Assembly: GCA_045603305.1 (NCBI GenBank)
Contig: JAZULV010000140.1
Location: forward strand, 5,926-69,925
Direction of reading: 5' to 3'
DNA length: 64,000 bases
Origin: JAFRXK01 sp045603305
Lineage (GTDB): Bacteria > Bacillota > Clostridia > Lachnospirales > Lachnospiraceae
A program made the translations under genes and the position numbers. Every line of letters starts with the position of its first letter. Within the stretch, counting starts at the first letter, position 1. Positions 45,023-55,334 of the stretch are shown piece after piece. Under the pieces are notes generated by a model that was given only the letters and a program-made list of their open reading frames with translations, was not told the DNA's origin and searched no databases.

Positions 45023-45964
45023 ATGGAGAATTTTATATTTAGTCTTAATACAACCATTCCGATTTTTCTTGTAATTCTGCTCGGCTGGTTTCTTATGCAA
45101 AAAGGATTCCTTACAAAAGAGTTCACCCGTGTTGCAGACAAATATGTGTTCAAGGTTGCCCTGCCGCTGCTGCTTTTTAAGGATATTGCAACTGCTGATA
45201 TTACCAAGGTATTTGATTTAAAATTTGTACTGTTCTGCATGGTGGTAACTACAATTATGTTTATGGGCACATGGGTGCTCACCTACATATTTATGAAGGA
45301 TAAATCAATGGTAGGTGCATTTACCCAGGCGGCTGCAAGAGGAAGTGCGGCGGTGCTTGGAATTGCCTTTGTGGAAAATATATATGGTAATTCAGGAATG
45401 GCACCCCTCATGATAGTTTCCGCTGTTCCTCTATATAATATTTATTCAGTGATAATATTAACACTTTCATCAAAGGAGAACACCGGCAAAGGCAATATCA
45501 AAAAAGCGTTTATTAATATTCTTAAAAACCCTATTATTATCGGTATATTTGCCGGACTGCCATTTTCACTTTTAGGTATTTCCGTTCCTACAATTGCGCT
45601 GAAAGCAATTACCAACGTAGCTGCAACTGCCACGCCGATTGCACTTATTACTATTGGTGCGGGCTTTGAGGGACGAAAGGCTATTGCCAAGATAAAACCT
45701 ACAGTCATAGCCACATTTATAAAGCTTGTTGCTATACCGGCAATATTTTTTCCTTTTGCTATTGCAATGGGCTTTAGAGGAAGCTCACTGGTGGCAATCC
45801 TTATTATGCTTGGTTCACCAACTACGGTCACCTGCTATATAATGGCAAAGAACATGGGCAATGACGAAGTGCTTTCTTCAAGCGTTGTAGTTATGGCAAC
45901 CTTAGTATCTTCAGTGACGCTGACCCTGTGGGTATTTCTTCTTAAGAGTCTTGCTCTGATTTAG
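45023..45964 (+). CDS. AEC-family transporter
   Basis: Membrane protein of 313 residues with about ten hydrophobic segments in two halves. PIFLVILLGWFLMQKGFL at the start and the second-half repeat TPIALITIGAGFEGRKAI and LGSPTTVTCYIMAKNMGNDE are typical of auxin efflux carrier/malonate-type permeases. The ATG at 45023 follows GGAG; eight codons of open frame precede it. The family exports or takes up small organic anions; the substrate is unknown here. Confidence 0.88.
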   Translation: MENFIFSLNTTIPIFLVILLGWFLMQKGFLTKEFTRVADKYVFKVALPLLLFKDIATADITKVFDLKFVLFCMVVTTIMFMGTWVLTYIFMKDKSMVGAFTQAAARGSAAVLGIAFVENIYGNSGMAPLMIVSAVPLYNIYSVIILTLSSKENTGKGNIKKAFINILKNPIIIGIFAGLPFSLLGISVPTIALKAITNVAATATPIALITIGAGFEGRKAIAKIKPTVIATFIKLVAIPAIFFPFAIAMGFRGSSLVAILIMLGSPTTVTCYIMAKNMGNDEVLSSSVVVMATLVSSVTLTLWVFLLKSLALI

Positions 45965-46005
45965 ATACTTTAAAATTTACTCTAACAAAAACATGGAGGA
46001 CTTAT

Positions 46006-46725
46006 ATGGCACTTGTAAGACTTGATAAATACTTAGCCGATGCCGGAATCGGCACACGAAGTGAAGTTAAAATAAAATTAAAAAAGGGACTTGTGACTGT
46101 TAACGGCACACCTGCAACCAAGCCGGAAATCAAAATCAATCCTGACGCTGATACCGTTGCCTACAATGGCAGTGTTATAAATTTTTCTACCTACGAATAT
46201 TATCTGCTCCATAAGCCTGCCGGTTATGTGACCGCCGTAAAGGATAATTTATACCCTACGGTTATGGAGCTTGTTAAAGACAGTACTGCAAAGAATCTCG
46301 CCCCGGTAGGACGTCTGGACAAAGACACAGAGGGACTGCTTCTTATCACCAATGACGGTGCTCTGGCCCACAATTTACTTTCTCCGAAAAAGCACGTGGA
46401 CAAGACATACTATGCAAAAATAGATTCTCCCGTGGATGCTTCCGATGTTTCGGCATTTTCAGAAGGTGTCGATATTGGTGACGAGAAACCGACTCTTCCG
46501 GCAAAGCTTGAGATAATATCTTCGTCATGTGATGGTTCCGAAATTCTTCTGACTATTCATGAAGGCCGTTTTCATCAGGTCAAGAGAATGTTCCATGCCC
46601 GCGGTAAGGAAGTCACCTACTTAAAGAGGATTTCGATGGGTCCGCTTACTCTTGGCGATATGCCAAAGGGTAACTGCAGGAAGCTTAGTGATGAAGAATT
46701 AGAACAATTTCATAATCATAAATAA
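46006..46725 (+). CDS. RsuA-family 16S rRNA pseudouridine synthase
   Basis: Enzyme of 239 residues. An S4 RNA-binding domain (1-60, RLDKYLADAGIGTRSEVK) is followed by the synthase domain (about 62-235) with GRLDKDTEGLLLITNDG, whose aspartate is catalytic, and EGRFHQVKRMF. RsuA makes pseudouridine in 16S rRNA at position 516 in E. coli. GGAGG precedes the ATG. It lies 41 bp after the AEC transporter and could be cotranscribed. Confidence 0.9.
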   Translation: MALVRLDKYLADAGIGTRSEVKIKLKKGLVTVNGTPATKPEIKINPDADTVAYNGSVINFSTYEYYLLHKPAGYVTAVKDNLYPTVMELVKDSTAKNLAPVGRLDKDTEGLLLITNDGALAHNLLSPKKHVDKTYYAKIDSPVDASDVSAFSEGVDIGDEKPTLPAKLEIISSSCDGSEILLTIHEGRFHQVKRMFHARGKEVTYLKRISMGPLTLGDMPKGNCRKLSDEELEQFHNHK

Positions 46726-46728
46726 TAC

Positions 46729-46760
46729 AAAGAAGTTGCCAACGGCAACTTCTTTTTCAT
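46729..46760 (+). terminator. Terminator of the pseudouridine synthase gene
   Basis: AAAGAAGTTGCC (46729-46740) pairs perfectly with GGCAACTTCTTT (46744-46755), then TT. Confidence 0.85.
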
Positions 46761-46784
46761 ACTTTTGTATTATTAGGTAATATC

Positions 46785-46812
46785 AAGCGGGTATCCTTTC
46801 GGATACCCGCTT
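46785..46812 (-). terminator. Terminator hairpin after rpoC
   Basis: AAGCGGGTATCC (46785-46796) pairs perfectly with GGATACCCGCTT (46801-46812) with a TTTC loop. The T run on the minus strand is weak. Confidence 0.7.
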
Positions 46813-46832
46813 AATTATATCACAATATTTAT

Positions 46833-49800
46833 TTACTCTTCCTCATCTTCAAATGAATCATCAACATCATCAAAGTCGTCAGCGTCTTCCACATCATCAT
46901 CTGACATTAATGCTCCGAGAAGTGCATCTAAGCCATCGGTTAAATCATCATCTTCTAACTCATCGTTATTCTCTTCTTCAACCTGCTCTAAAAGCTCCAT
47001 GTCAAGCTTCATCTCTGCCTGTGCCTGAGCGATATTCTTATAAATATTCATATCTGTATCAAGCTTAACATCACGATATCTGCTCATACCTGTTCCGGCA
47101 GGAATAAGTTTACCGATGATAACATTTTCCTTAAGACCGATAAGCGGGTCAACCTTTCCGTTAATAGCTGCCTCAGTAAGAACCTTAGTAGTCTCCTGGA
47201 AGGAAGCTGCTGAAAGGAATGAGTTAGTAGCAAGAGATGCCTTTGTGATACCAAGCATAATCTGCTTGCCCTCTGCAGGTGTCTTACCCTCAGCAATAAG
47301 TGCCTCGTTCATATCATTGAAATCGAGAACATCCATTGTGATACCAGGAAGTACATCACTGTCACCACTCTCTTCTACTCTTATCTTCTTAAGCATCTGA
47401 CGTACAATCACCTCAACGTGCTTATCATTGATTTCAACACCCTGAAGACGATATACGCGCTGAACTTCCTGAATCATGTAATCCTGAACAGCTCTTACCC
47501 CCTTAATCTTAAGGATATCGTGTGGATTTACACTACCTTCTGTAAGCTCGTCACCGGCCTCAAGCACTGCTCCGTCAAGAATCTTGATACGTGAACCGTA
47601 AGGAATAAGGTATGCCTTAGTATTGCCTGTCTCCGGATCAGTGATGATAATCTCACGCTTCTTCTTTGTATCCTTGATAGTTGCAACTCCGCCAAACTCT
47701 GCAATAATAGCAAGACCCTTTGGCTTTCTTGCCTCGAAAAGTTCCTCAACTCTAGGAAGACCCTGTGTGATATCGTCACCGGCAACACCACCTGTATGGA
47801 ATGTACGCATGGTAAGCTGTGTACCAGGCTCACCGATTGACTGAGCTGCAATAATACCAACTGCCTCACCAACCTGTACAAGCTTAGTTGTTGCCATGTT
47901 AGCACCATAGCACTTTGCACATACACCAAGGTGTGATCTACATGTAAGTATAGTACGAATCTTAACTGAATCTCTGCCTAACTTATCAAGTACTTCCATA
48001 ACCTTCGCTGCCTTCTTACGGCTGCAAAGCTTATTCGCCTCGATTATCACTTCTCCTGTATCCGGATCTGTAATAGTCTCTGCGATAACACGTCCTGTGA
48101 TTCTCTCTTCGAGAGTTTCGATTGATTCCTTACCATCAGCAAATGCCTTAATCTCCATGTATGGAATCTCTCTATCCTCACTACAGTCAACATCACGGAT
48201 AATGAGTTCCTGTGATACGTCAACAAGACGTCTTGTAAGGTAACCTGAATCGGCTGTTCTAAGAGCTGTATCTGACAGACCCTTACGAGCACCATGAGCT
48301 GAAATAAAGTACTCCAATACGTCAAGACCTTCACGGAAGTTTGACTTAATAGGAAGTTCGATAGTCTTACCGGTTGTATCAGCCATAAGACCACGCATAC
48401 CTGCAAGCTGCTTAATCTGCTTGTCAGAACCACGGGCTCCTGAATCAGCCATCATGTAAATGTTATTATACTTATCAAGTCCTGAAAGAAGGTCATGAGT
48501 AAGCTGCTCATCAGTCTTCTTCCATGTCTCGATTACTTCTTTGTAACGCTCTTCCTCGGTAACAAGACCACGACGGAAGTTCTTTGAAATTCTATCAACA
48601 GTTGCCTGAGCATCTTCAATGAGCTGCTTCTTAGTTGCAGGTACTGTCATATCTGAAATTGATACTGTCATGGCAGCTCTTGTAGAATACTTGTAACCCA
48701 TTGCCTTAATGTTATCAAGTACAATTGCAGTATCTGTAGCACCATGATTATCAATAACCTTCTGGAGTATCTTCTTAAGACCCTTCTTGCCTACATGGAA
48801 ATCAACCTCAAGTGTAAGTGCATTCTCCGGCTTGCTTCTGTCAACAAAACCAAGGTCCTGTGGAATTATCTCGTTGAAGATGAAACGTCCGATAGTTGAT
48901 TCAACTATATTGCTTACTACACTTCCATCTTCCATAGTCTTTGAAACTCTTACTTTAACCTTTGAGTGCAATGTTGCTGCATCATTCTCATAAGCAAGAA
49001 TAGCTTCGTTCACACTCTTGAAAATCATACCTTCACCCTTAGCACCCGGTCTTTCCTGTGTAAGGTAGTAAATACCAAGTACCATATCCTGTGAAGGAAC
49101 GGCAACAGGACCACCATCTGATGGCTTAAGCAGGTTATTAGGTGAAAGGAGTAAGAAGCGGCACTCAGCCTGTGCTTCTACTGAAAGCGGCAAATGTACC
49201 GCCATCTGGTCACCATCGAAGTCAGCGTTGAAAGCTGTACATACGAGCGGATGAAGCTTAATAGCCTTACCCTCTACCAGAATAGGCTCAAATGCCTGAA
49301 TACCAAGACGGTGAAGGGTAGGAGCACGGTTAAGCATAACCGGATGTTCTTTGATAACATCTTCAAGCACATCCCAAACCTCTGTCTGGAGACGCTCTAC
49401 CATCTTCTTGGCACTCTTTATATTATGAGCTGTGCCATTGGCAACAAGCTCCTTCATAACAAATGGCTTGAATAATTCAATCGCCATCTCCTTTGGAAGA
49501 CCGCACTGATAAATCTTAAGCTCAGGACCAACTACGATAACTGAACGTCCTGAATAGTCAACACGCTTTCCGAGAAGATTCTGACGGAAACGCCCCTGCT
49601 TACCCTTGAGCATGTCAGAAAGTGACTTTAACGGACGGTTTCCTGGACCTGTTACAGGTCTGCCTCTTCTGCCGTTGTCGATAAGTGCGTCAACAGCTTC
49701 CTGAAGCATTCTCTTTTCGTTTCTTACAATGATATCAGGAGCACCAAGCTCAAGAAGTCTTGCAAGACGATTGTTACGGTTGATAATTCTTCTATATAAG

Positions 49801-50588
49801 TCATTGAGGTCTGATGTAGCAAAACGTCCACCGTCAAGCTGCACCATAGGTCTTAAATCCGGTGGAATAACCGGAATTACGTCCATAATCATCCACTCAG
49901 GCTTATTACCTGAGTTTCTGAATGCCTCAACAACCTCTAATCTCTTAACAATTCTGGCGCGCTTCTGACCTGAAGCCTCCTGTAATACAGCTCTTAATTC
50001 CTCTGACTCTTTTTCTACGTCAATATCTCTTAACAGCTCCTGTACAGCCTCTGCACCCATACCTACCTTAAATGTATCACCATACTTATCGTAGGCATCT
50101 CTGTATTCCTTTTCTGAAAGGATCTGCTTCTTAACAAGGTCTGTATCTCCGCTGTCAAGTACAATATATGAAGCGAAATAAAGTACCTTCTCAAGAGCTC
50201 TTGGTGAAATATCAAGAATAAGTCCCATTCTGCTAGGTATACCCTTAAAGTACCAGATATGAGATATAGGAGCCGCAAGTGTAATATGTCCCATGCGCTC
50301 ACGTCTTACGCTTGACTTTGTTATCTCTACACCACAACGGTCACAGATAACGCCTTTATATCTAATCTTCTTATACTTTCCGCAATGACATTCCCAGTCC
50401 TTTGTAGGTCCAAAAATCTTCTCACAGAAAAGACCTTCCTTCTCAGGCTTTAAGGTTCTGTAATTGATAGTCTCCGGCTTCTTTACCTCACCATGGGACC
50501 ACTCTAAAACCTTCTCCGGTGATGCCAAGCCAATCTTAATGGAAGAAAAAACTAATGGCTCGTAGTTTTCATTATTATTCTCAGGCAT
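46833..50588 (-). CDS. rpoC: RNA polymerase beta' subunit
   Basis: Subunit of 1251 residues. The N-terminal zinc site CHCGKYKKIRYKGVICDRCG is at about 61-80. The active-site magnesium motif is NADFDGDQMAVH. The second zinc site includes CRSHLGVCAKCYG. GEAVGIIAAQSIGEPGTQLTMRTFHTGG follows. The C-terminus is a strongly acidic tail (DDDVEDADDFDD). GGGAGAG precedes the ATG, 18 bp after rpoB. Essential core enzyme gene. Confidence 0.98.
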   Translation of the reverse strand: MPENNNENYEPLVFSSIKIGLASPEKVLEWSHGEVKKPETINYRTLKPEKEGLFCEKIFGPTKDWECHCGKYKKIRYKGVICDRCGVEITKSSVRRERMGHITLAAPISHIWYFKGIPSRMGLILDISPRALEKVLYFASYIVLDSGDTDLVKKQILSEKEYRDAYDKYGDTFKVGMGAEAVQELLRDIDVEKESEELRAVLQEASGQKRARIVKRLEVVEAFRNSGNKPEWMIMDVIPVIPPDLRPMVQLDGGRFATSDLNDLYRRIINRNNRLARLLELGAPDIIVRNEKRMLQEAVDALIDNGRRGRPVTGPGNRPLKSLSDMLKGKQGRFRQNLLGKRVDYSGRSVIVVGPELKIYQCGLPKEMAIELFKPFVMKELVANGTAHNIKSAKKMVERLQTEVWDVLEDVIKEHPVMLNRAPTLHRLGIQAFEPILVEGKAIKLHPLVCTAFNADFDGDQMAVHLPLSVEAQAECRFLLLSPNNLLKPSDGGPVAVPSQDMVLGIYYLTQERPGAKGEGMIFKSVNEAILAYENDAATLHSKVKVRVSKTMEDGSVVSNIVESTIGRFIFNEIIPQDLGFVDRSKPENALTLEVDFHVGKKGLKKILQKVIDNHGATDTAIVLDNIKAMGYKYSTRAAMTVSISDMTVPATKKQLIEDAQATVDRISKNFRRGLVTEEERYKEVIETWKKTDEQLTHDLLSGLDKYNNIYMMADSGARGSDKQIKQLAGMRGLMADTTGKTIELPIKSNFREGLDVLEYFISAHGARKGLSDTALRTADSGYLTRRLVDVSQELIIRDVDCSEDREIPYMEIKAFADGKESIETLEERITGRVIAETITDPDTGEVIIEANKLCSRKKAAKVMEVLDKLGRDSVKIRTILTCRSHLGVCAKCYGANMATTKLVQVGEAVGIIAAQSIGEPGTQLTMRTFHTGGVAGDDITQGLPRVEELFEARKPKGLAIIAEFGGVATIKDTKKKREIIITDPETGNTKAYLIPYGSRIKILDGAVLEAGDELTEGSVNPHDILKIKGVRAVQDYMIQEVQRVYRLQGVEINDKHVEVIVRQMLKKIRVEESGDSDVLPGITMDVLDFNDMNEALIAEGKTPAEGKQIMLGITKASLATNSFLSAASFQETTKVLTEAAINGKVDPLIGLKENVIIGKLIPAGTGMSRYRDVKLDTDMNIYKNIAQAQAEMKLDMELLEQVEEENNDELEDDDLTDGLDALLGALMSDDDVEDADDFDDVDDSFEDEEE

Positions 50589-50606
50589 GTTCGGCTCTCC
50601 CTTCTA

Positions 50607-53600
50607 TTAGTTCTCATAATCATAGTCAAGATCTGCACCGGCATCGTCGCTTGAATCAACACTTACCAGTTCTTCACCTTCAAACACCTGCTCCTGATAA
50701 CCATACTCAGCATATGACTCCTCATAGTTGTTGTATGTCTTATCATTAAGCAATGAATTGAAGTCCGTATTGCCATACTCTGTTGTCTCCATCATCTGAA
50801 CTTCTGTGTTGTCTTCTCTAAGAAGCTTAACATCAAGTCCAAGAGACTGAAGCTCTTTAATAAGAACCTTGAATGATTCCGGAACACCTGACTGTGGAAT
50901 ATTCTCGCCCTTAATAATAGCCTCATAAGTCTTAACACGTCCTACAACATCATCAGACTTAACTGTAAGGATCTCCTGAAGGGTGTATGCAGCACCATAT
51001 GCCTCAAGAGCCCAAACTTCCATCTCACCGAAACGCTGTCCACCGAACTGTGCCTTACCACCGAGTGGCTGCTGTGTTACTAATGAGTATGGACCTGTGG
51101 AACGGGCATGAATCTTATCATCAACAAGGTGATGAAGCTTGAGGTAATGCATGTGACCGATAGTTACCGGACTGTCAAAATACTCTCCGGTTCTACCATC
51201 ACGAAGACGAACCTTACCGTCTCTGCTGATCGGTACTCCCTTCCAAAGCTCTCTGTGATCCTTATTCTCCTCAAGGAATGCCATAACATCATCCTTAAGA
51301 ATATCTGTATATTTCTCTACAAAGTCTTCCCACTCCATATTTACATAATCGTTGGCAAGATCAAGTGTATCCATAATGTCATTCTCATCTGCACCATCGA
51401 ATACCGGTGTAGTGATATTAAAGCCAAGAGCCTTAGCTGCAAGACTTAAGTGAATCTCAAGTACCTGTCCGATATTCATACGTGAAGGTACGCCGAGAGG
51501 GTTAAGCACGATATCAAGAGGACGTCCATTTGGAAGGAATGGCATATCTTCTACAGGAAGAACTCTTGAACCAACACCCTTGTTACCATGACGACCCGCC
51601 ATCTTATCACCTACAGAAATCTTTCTCTTCTGCGCGATGTAGATACGTACAGTCTGGGTAACACCCGGTGAAAGCTCGTCACCATTCTCTCTTGTAAACA
51701 CCTTGGCATCTACTACGATACCGTAAGCACCGTGAGGTACCTTAAGTGAAGTATCTCTTACTTCTCTAGCCTTCTCACCGAAGATAGCTCTAAGGAGTCT
51801 CTCTTCAGCAGTAAGCTCTGTCTCTCCCTTAGGAGTAACCTTACCTACAAGAATATCTCCAGCACGAACCTCAGCACCAATGCGGATGATACCTCTCTCG
51901 TCAAGATCCTTAAGAGCATCATCACCTACGCCAGGAACGTCTCTTGTAATCTCTTCCGGTCCTAACTTGGTATCTCTTGCTTCTGCCTCGTATTCTTCTA
52001 TATGCACTGATGTATAAACATCATCCTGAACAAGTCTTTCACTAAGAAGAACCGCATCCTCGTAGTTATAACCTTCCCAGGTCATGAAACCGATAAGAGG
52101 GTTCTTACCAAGGGCAATCTCACCCATGTTTGTAGAAGGTCCGTCAGCGATTACATCACCCTTCTTAACCTTCTCGCCACAGAATACAATCGGCTTCTGG
52201 TTGTAACAGTTGCTCTGATTGCTTCTCTTGAACTTTGTAAGATGGTATACATCTCTGTTGCCATCTTCTGTTCTGATAATAATCTCGTTAGACGCTGAAC
52301 GCTCAACTACACCATCGTTCTTAGCAACAACACACACACCTGAGTCTACTGCTGCCTTATTCTCCATACCTGTACCAACAGCCGGTGCTTCTGTAAAGAG
52401 AAGCGGTACTGCCTGACGCTGCATGTTAGAGCCCATGAGTGCACGGTTAGCATCGTCGTTCTGAAGGAACGGAATCATGGATGTAGCAACTGAGAATACC
52501 ATCTTAGGTGATACGTCCATCAAATCGATAGTGTGCTTCTGGAACTCAGATGTCTCCTCGCGGAAACGTCCTGATACGTTGTTACGTACAAAATGTCCAT
52601 CCTCATCAAGCTGCTCGTTCGCCTGTGCTACTATATAATTATCCTCTTCATCCGCAGTTAAATAAATAACCTCATCTGTAACTACCGGATTCTTAGGGTC
52701 AACACTCTTGTCTACCACACGGTAAGGTGCCTCAACAAAACCATATTCATTCACTCTTGCATAGGTTGCAAGGGAGTTGATAAGACCGATGTTAGGACCT
52801 TCAGGAGTCTCGATAGGACACATTCTTCCATAGTGTGAATAGTGAACGTCTCGAACCTCGAAACCGGCACGGTCTCTTGAAAGACCACCAGGACCGAGAG
52901 CTGAAAGACGACGCTTATGTGTAAGCTCTGAAAGAGGGTTGTTCTGGTCCATGAACTGTGAAAGCTGTGAACTTCCGAAGAATTCTTTAACCGCTGCAGT
53001 CACCGGCTTAATATTAATAAGTGACTGTGGAGTAACCCCTTCAAGATCCTGTGTTGTCATTCTTTCTCTTACAACACGCTCCATACGTGAAAGACCGATT
53101 CTGTACTGGTTCTGGAGAAGCTCTCCAACCGCACGAATACGTCTGTTACCTAAATGGTCAATATCATCATCGGTACCAATACCGTACTCAAGATGAATAT
53201 TGTAGTTAATTGATGCAAATATATCTTCTTTAGTAATGTGCTTAGGAATAAGGTCGTTAATGCGTCTGCTTACAGTCTCCTTAACAGCCTCTTCATCATC
53301 TCCACATTCCTCAAGGATTTCTCTTAATACAGGGTAGAAAACAAGTTCTGAAACCTTAGCTTCAGCAGGGTCAAAGGAAACATACTTTGACAAGTCAACC
53401 ATGAGGTTAGAAAGCACCTTCACCTTATGTCCATCGCAGTCAATGTATACAAATGGTACTGCTGCATTCTGAATATCAGTTGCAATACTCTTTGTAACAT
53501 TAGTACCAGCCTCTGCAATAACCTCACCTGTAGACATATCAACTACGTCCTCTGCAAGTACATGACCGGTAATTCTGCTCTTAAAGTGGAGCTTCTTATT

Positions 53601-54437
53601 GAACTTATATCTACCAACCTTTGCAAGGTCATATCTTCTTGGATCAAAGAACATACCGCCAATAAGAGTCTCTGCACTGTCAACAGATAAAGGCTCGCCC
53701 GGACGAATCTTTCTGTATAACTCAAGGAGACCATCCTGATAGTTGTCTGATACATCCTTTGCAATACTAGCTTCTATCTTTGGTTCTTCACCAAAAAGTT
53801 CTCTAATCTCTTCATTTGTTCCTAAACCAAGGGCACGGATAAGAACAGTAACAGGTACTTTTCTTGTACGGTCAACTCTTACAAAGAATACATCATTAGA
53901 GTCAGTCTCATACTCAAGCCATGCACCTCTGTTTGGAATTACAGTAGATGAATAAAGCTTCTTACCAATCTTATCATGAGCAATACCATAATAAATACCA
54001 GGTGAACGAACAAGCTGGCTTACTATAACTCGCTCTGCACCATTGATAACGAATGAGCCTGTATCAGTCATAAGCGGCAGGTCACCCATAAATATCTCAT
54101 GCTCACTAATCTCGTCAGTTTCCTTATTTATAAGTCTAACCTTAACCTTTAACGGAGCAGCATATGTTGCGTCTCTCTCTTTGCATTCTTCGATGGTATA
54201 CTTAACATCATTCCTGCAAAGCTCGAACCCAACCAGTTCCAGACTCAGATGTCCGCTAAAATCAGCTATAGGAGAAATATCTTCCAACACTTCTTTTAAG
54301 CCTTCATCGAGAAACCACTGATAGGAATCCTTCTGAATCTCAATCAGATTAGGTATATCAATAACCTCTTTCTGTCTTGAGTAACTCATTCTAATGCTCT
54401 TTCCAGTTGTTACCGGACGTATTCTGCATTTTTCCAT
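50607..54437 (-). CDS. rpoB: RNA polymerase beta subunit
   Basis: Subunit of 1276 residues. The rifampicin-binding region SQLSQFMDQNNPLSELTHKRRLSALGPGG is seen in parts and carries the usual sensitive residues (Asp, His and Ser at the classical positions). Further landmarks are GRMCPIETPEGPNIGLINSL, GDKMAGRHGNKGV and KAQFGGQRFGEMEVWALEAYGA. The C-terminus is acidic. Ribosomal genes rplJ and rplL do not precede it here; instead there is a leader of about 160 bases with its own promoter. Start codon follows AGGGGTG. Confidence 0.98.
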   Translation of the reverse strand: MEKCRIRPVTTGKSIRMSYSRQKEVIDIPNLIEIQKDSYQWFLDEGLKEVLEDISPIADFSGHLSLELVGFELCRNDVKYTIEECKERDATYAAPLKVKVRLINKETDEISEHEIFMGDLPLMTDTGSFVINGAERVIVSQLVRSPGIYYGIAHDKIGKKLYSSTVIPNRGAWLEYETDSNDVFFVRVDRTRKVPVTVLIRALGLGTNEEIRELFGEEPKIEASIAKDVSDNYQDGLLELYRKIRPGEPLSVDSAETLIGGMFFDPRRYDLAKVGRYKFNKKLHFKSRITGHVLAEDVVDMSTGEVIAEAGTNVTKSIATDIQNAAVPFVYIDCDGHKVKVLSNLMVDLSKYVSFDPAEAKVSELVFYPVLREILEECGDDEEAVKETVSRRINDLIPKHITKEDIFASINYNIHLEYGIGTDDDIDHLGNRRIRAVGELLQNQYRIGLSRMERVVRERMTTQDLEGVTPQSLINIKPVTAAVKEFFGSSQLSQFMDQNNPLSELTHKRRLSALGPGGLSRDRAGFEVRDVHYSHYGRMCPIETPEGPNIGLINSLATYARVNEYGFVEAPYRVVDKSVDPKNPVVTDEVIYLTADEEDNYIVAQANEQLDEDGHFVRNNVSGRFREETSEFQKHTIDLMDVSPKMVFSVATSMIPFLQNDDANRALMGSNMQRQAVPLLFTEAPAVGTGMENKAAVDSGVCVVAKNDGVVERSASNEIIIRTEDGNRDVYHLTKFKRSNQSNCYNQKPIVFCGEKVKKGDVIADGPSTNMGEIALGKNPLIGFMTWEGYNYEDAVLLSERLVQDDVYTSVHIEEYEAEARDTKLGPEEITRDVPGVGDDALKDLDERGIIRIGAEVRAGDILVGKVTPKGETELTAEERLLRAIFGEKAREVRDTSLKVPHGAYGIVVDAKVFTRENGDELSPGVTQTVRIYIAQKRKISVGDKMAGRHGNKGVGSRVLPVEDMPFLPNGRPLDIVLNPLGVPSRMNIGQVLEIHLSLAAKALGFNITTPVFDGADENDIMDTLDLANDYVNMEWEDFVEKYTDILKDDVMAFLEENKDHRELWKGVPISRDGKVRLRDGRTGEYFDSPVTIGHMHYLKLHHLVDDKIHARSTGPYSLVTQQPLGGKAQFGGQRFGEMEVWALEAYGAAYTLQEILTVKSDDVVGRVKTYEAIIKGENIPQSGVPESFKVLIKELQSLGLDVKLLREDNTEVQMMETTEYGNTDFNSLLNDKTYNNYEESYAEYGYQEQVFEGEELVSVDSSDDAGADLDYDYEN

Positions 54438-54599
54438 TGACGTTTCACCCCTGTTTTCTTTATACTGAACTAACAGTCATAATAACTGTTGACAGAATCG
54501 GTTTATCCGCAAATATTCGAACAAACCAATTAACCATCGTTAATAAACTACCCCTCTGCTACGCATACGAGGGCATTATTCCAATATAATGCACCTTAC

Positions 54600-54628
54600 A
54601 TATTAACACACAAAAATCAATAAGTCAA
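54600..54628 (-). promoter_or_regulatory. Candidate promoter of rpoBC
   Basis: On the minus strand TTGACT (54623-54628), 17-bp spacer, TAATAT (54600-54605) with an upstream TG. The leader to rpoB would be about 155 bases and contains several short inverted repeats. Confidence 0.5.
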
Positions 54629-54702
54629 ACCGAATTTTTATTATTTTTAAGCTAATTAACACAATTTTTACATGTATTTTCGCCTTTTAGGTAATGTCAG
54701 CC

Positions 54703-54731
54703 TTGAAACTCTTGGTTGTAAATGCTATAAT
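54703..54731 (+). promoter_or_regulatory. Sigma-A promoter of the small membrane protein gene
   Basis: TTGAAA (54703-54708), 17-bp spacer, TATAAT (54726-54731). Leader about 25 bases. Confidence 0.75.
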
Positions 54732-54762
54732 TAATAGAAACAGACATATAGGAGGTTTACAT

Positions 54763-55269
54763 ATGAAACCATTTACTATTGTATTGATAGTAATTACAGT
54801 TGTCCTTGTTGTCGCAGCAATCGCTCTTTATTTCTTTGGTAAGCGTATGGAGAAGAAGCAGGCAGAACAGAAGAACATGATGGACTCTATGGCCCAGACA
54901 GTTTCCATGCTTATTATCGATAAAAAGAAGATGAAGCTTAAAGAGTCAGGTCTTCCGAAGGTTGTATTCGAACAAACACCTAAGTATTTACGCTGGTCAA
55001 AGGTACCTATCGTTAAAGCGAAAGTAGGTCCGAAGATTATGTCACTTATGTGCGACGCCTCAGTATTTGACAAGGTGCCGGTAAAGCAGGAAGTAAAAGC
55101 AACCATCAGTGGTATCTATATCACTGATGTCAGGGGAGTTCGCGGCGCTATTCTTCAGGCACCTGCTAAGAAGAAGCTTCTTCAGAGAGCTAAGGACAAG
55201 CTTGCCACAATGGCCGGTAAGGGTCAGGACAACAGCAATTCTAAGACAAATGCAAAGAAAAAGAAGTAA
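54763..55269 (+). CDS. Conserved hypothetical membrane protein
   Basis: Protein of 168 residues. The ATG at 54763 is seven bases after GGAGG. A transmembrane helix at about 5-25 (IVLIVITVVLVVAAIALYFF) is followed by a basic, lysine-rich cytoplasmic part with KVPIVKAKVGPKIMSLMCDASVFDKVPVKQEVKATISGIYI. The tail after 145 is Lys/Asn-rich and probably disordered. No family is recognised with confidence. Strong promoter and terminator suggest steady expression. Confidence 0.7.
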   Translation: MKPFTIVLIVITVVLVVAAIALYFFGKRMEKKQAEQKNMMDSMAQTVSMLIIDKKKMKLKESGLPKVVFEQTPKYLRWSKVPIVKAKVGPKIMSLMCDASVFDKVPVKQEVKATISGIYITDVRGVRGAILQAPAKKKLLQRAKDKLATMAGKGQDNSNSKTNAKKKK

Positions 55270-55302
55270 CACAATTATTGTATACTTTAATGCGCATAAT
55301 CT

Positions 55303-55330
55303 GAGCCGGGCGATTCGCCCGGCTCTTTTT
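55303..55330 (+). terminator. Terminator of the small membrane protein gene
   Basis: GAGCCGGGCG (55303-55312) pairs perfectly with CGCCCGGCTC (55316-55325), followed by TTTTT. Confidence 0.9.
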
Positions 55331-55334
55331 CATC

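Noticed and set aside
46853..47400. Plus-strand open frames opposite rpoC, addA and rpoB
   Set aside because: They lack ribosome sites and family resemblance and mirror strongly conserved coding sequence.
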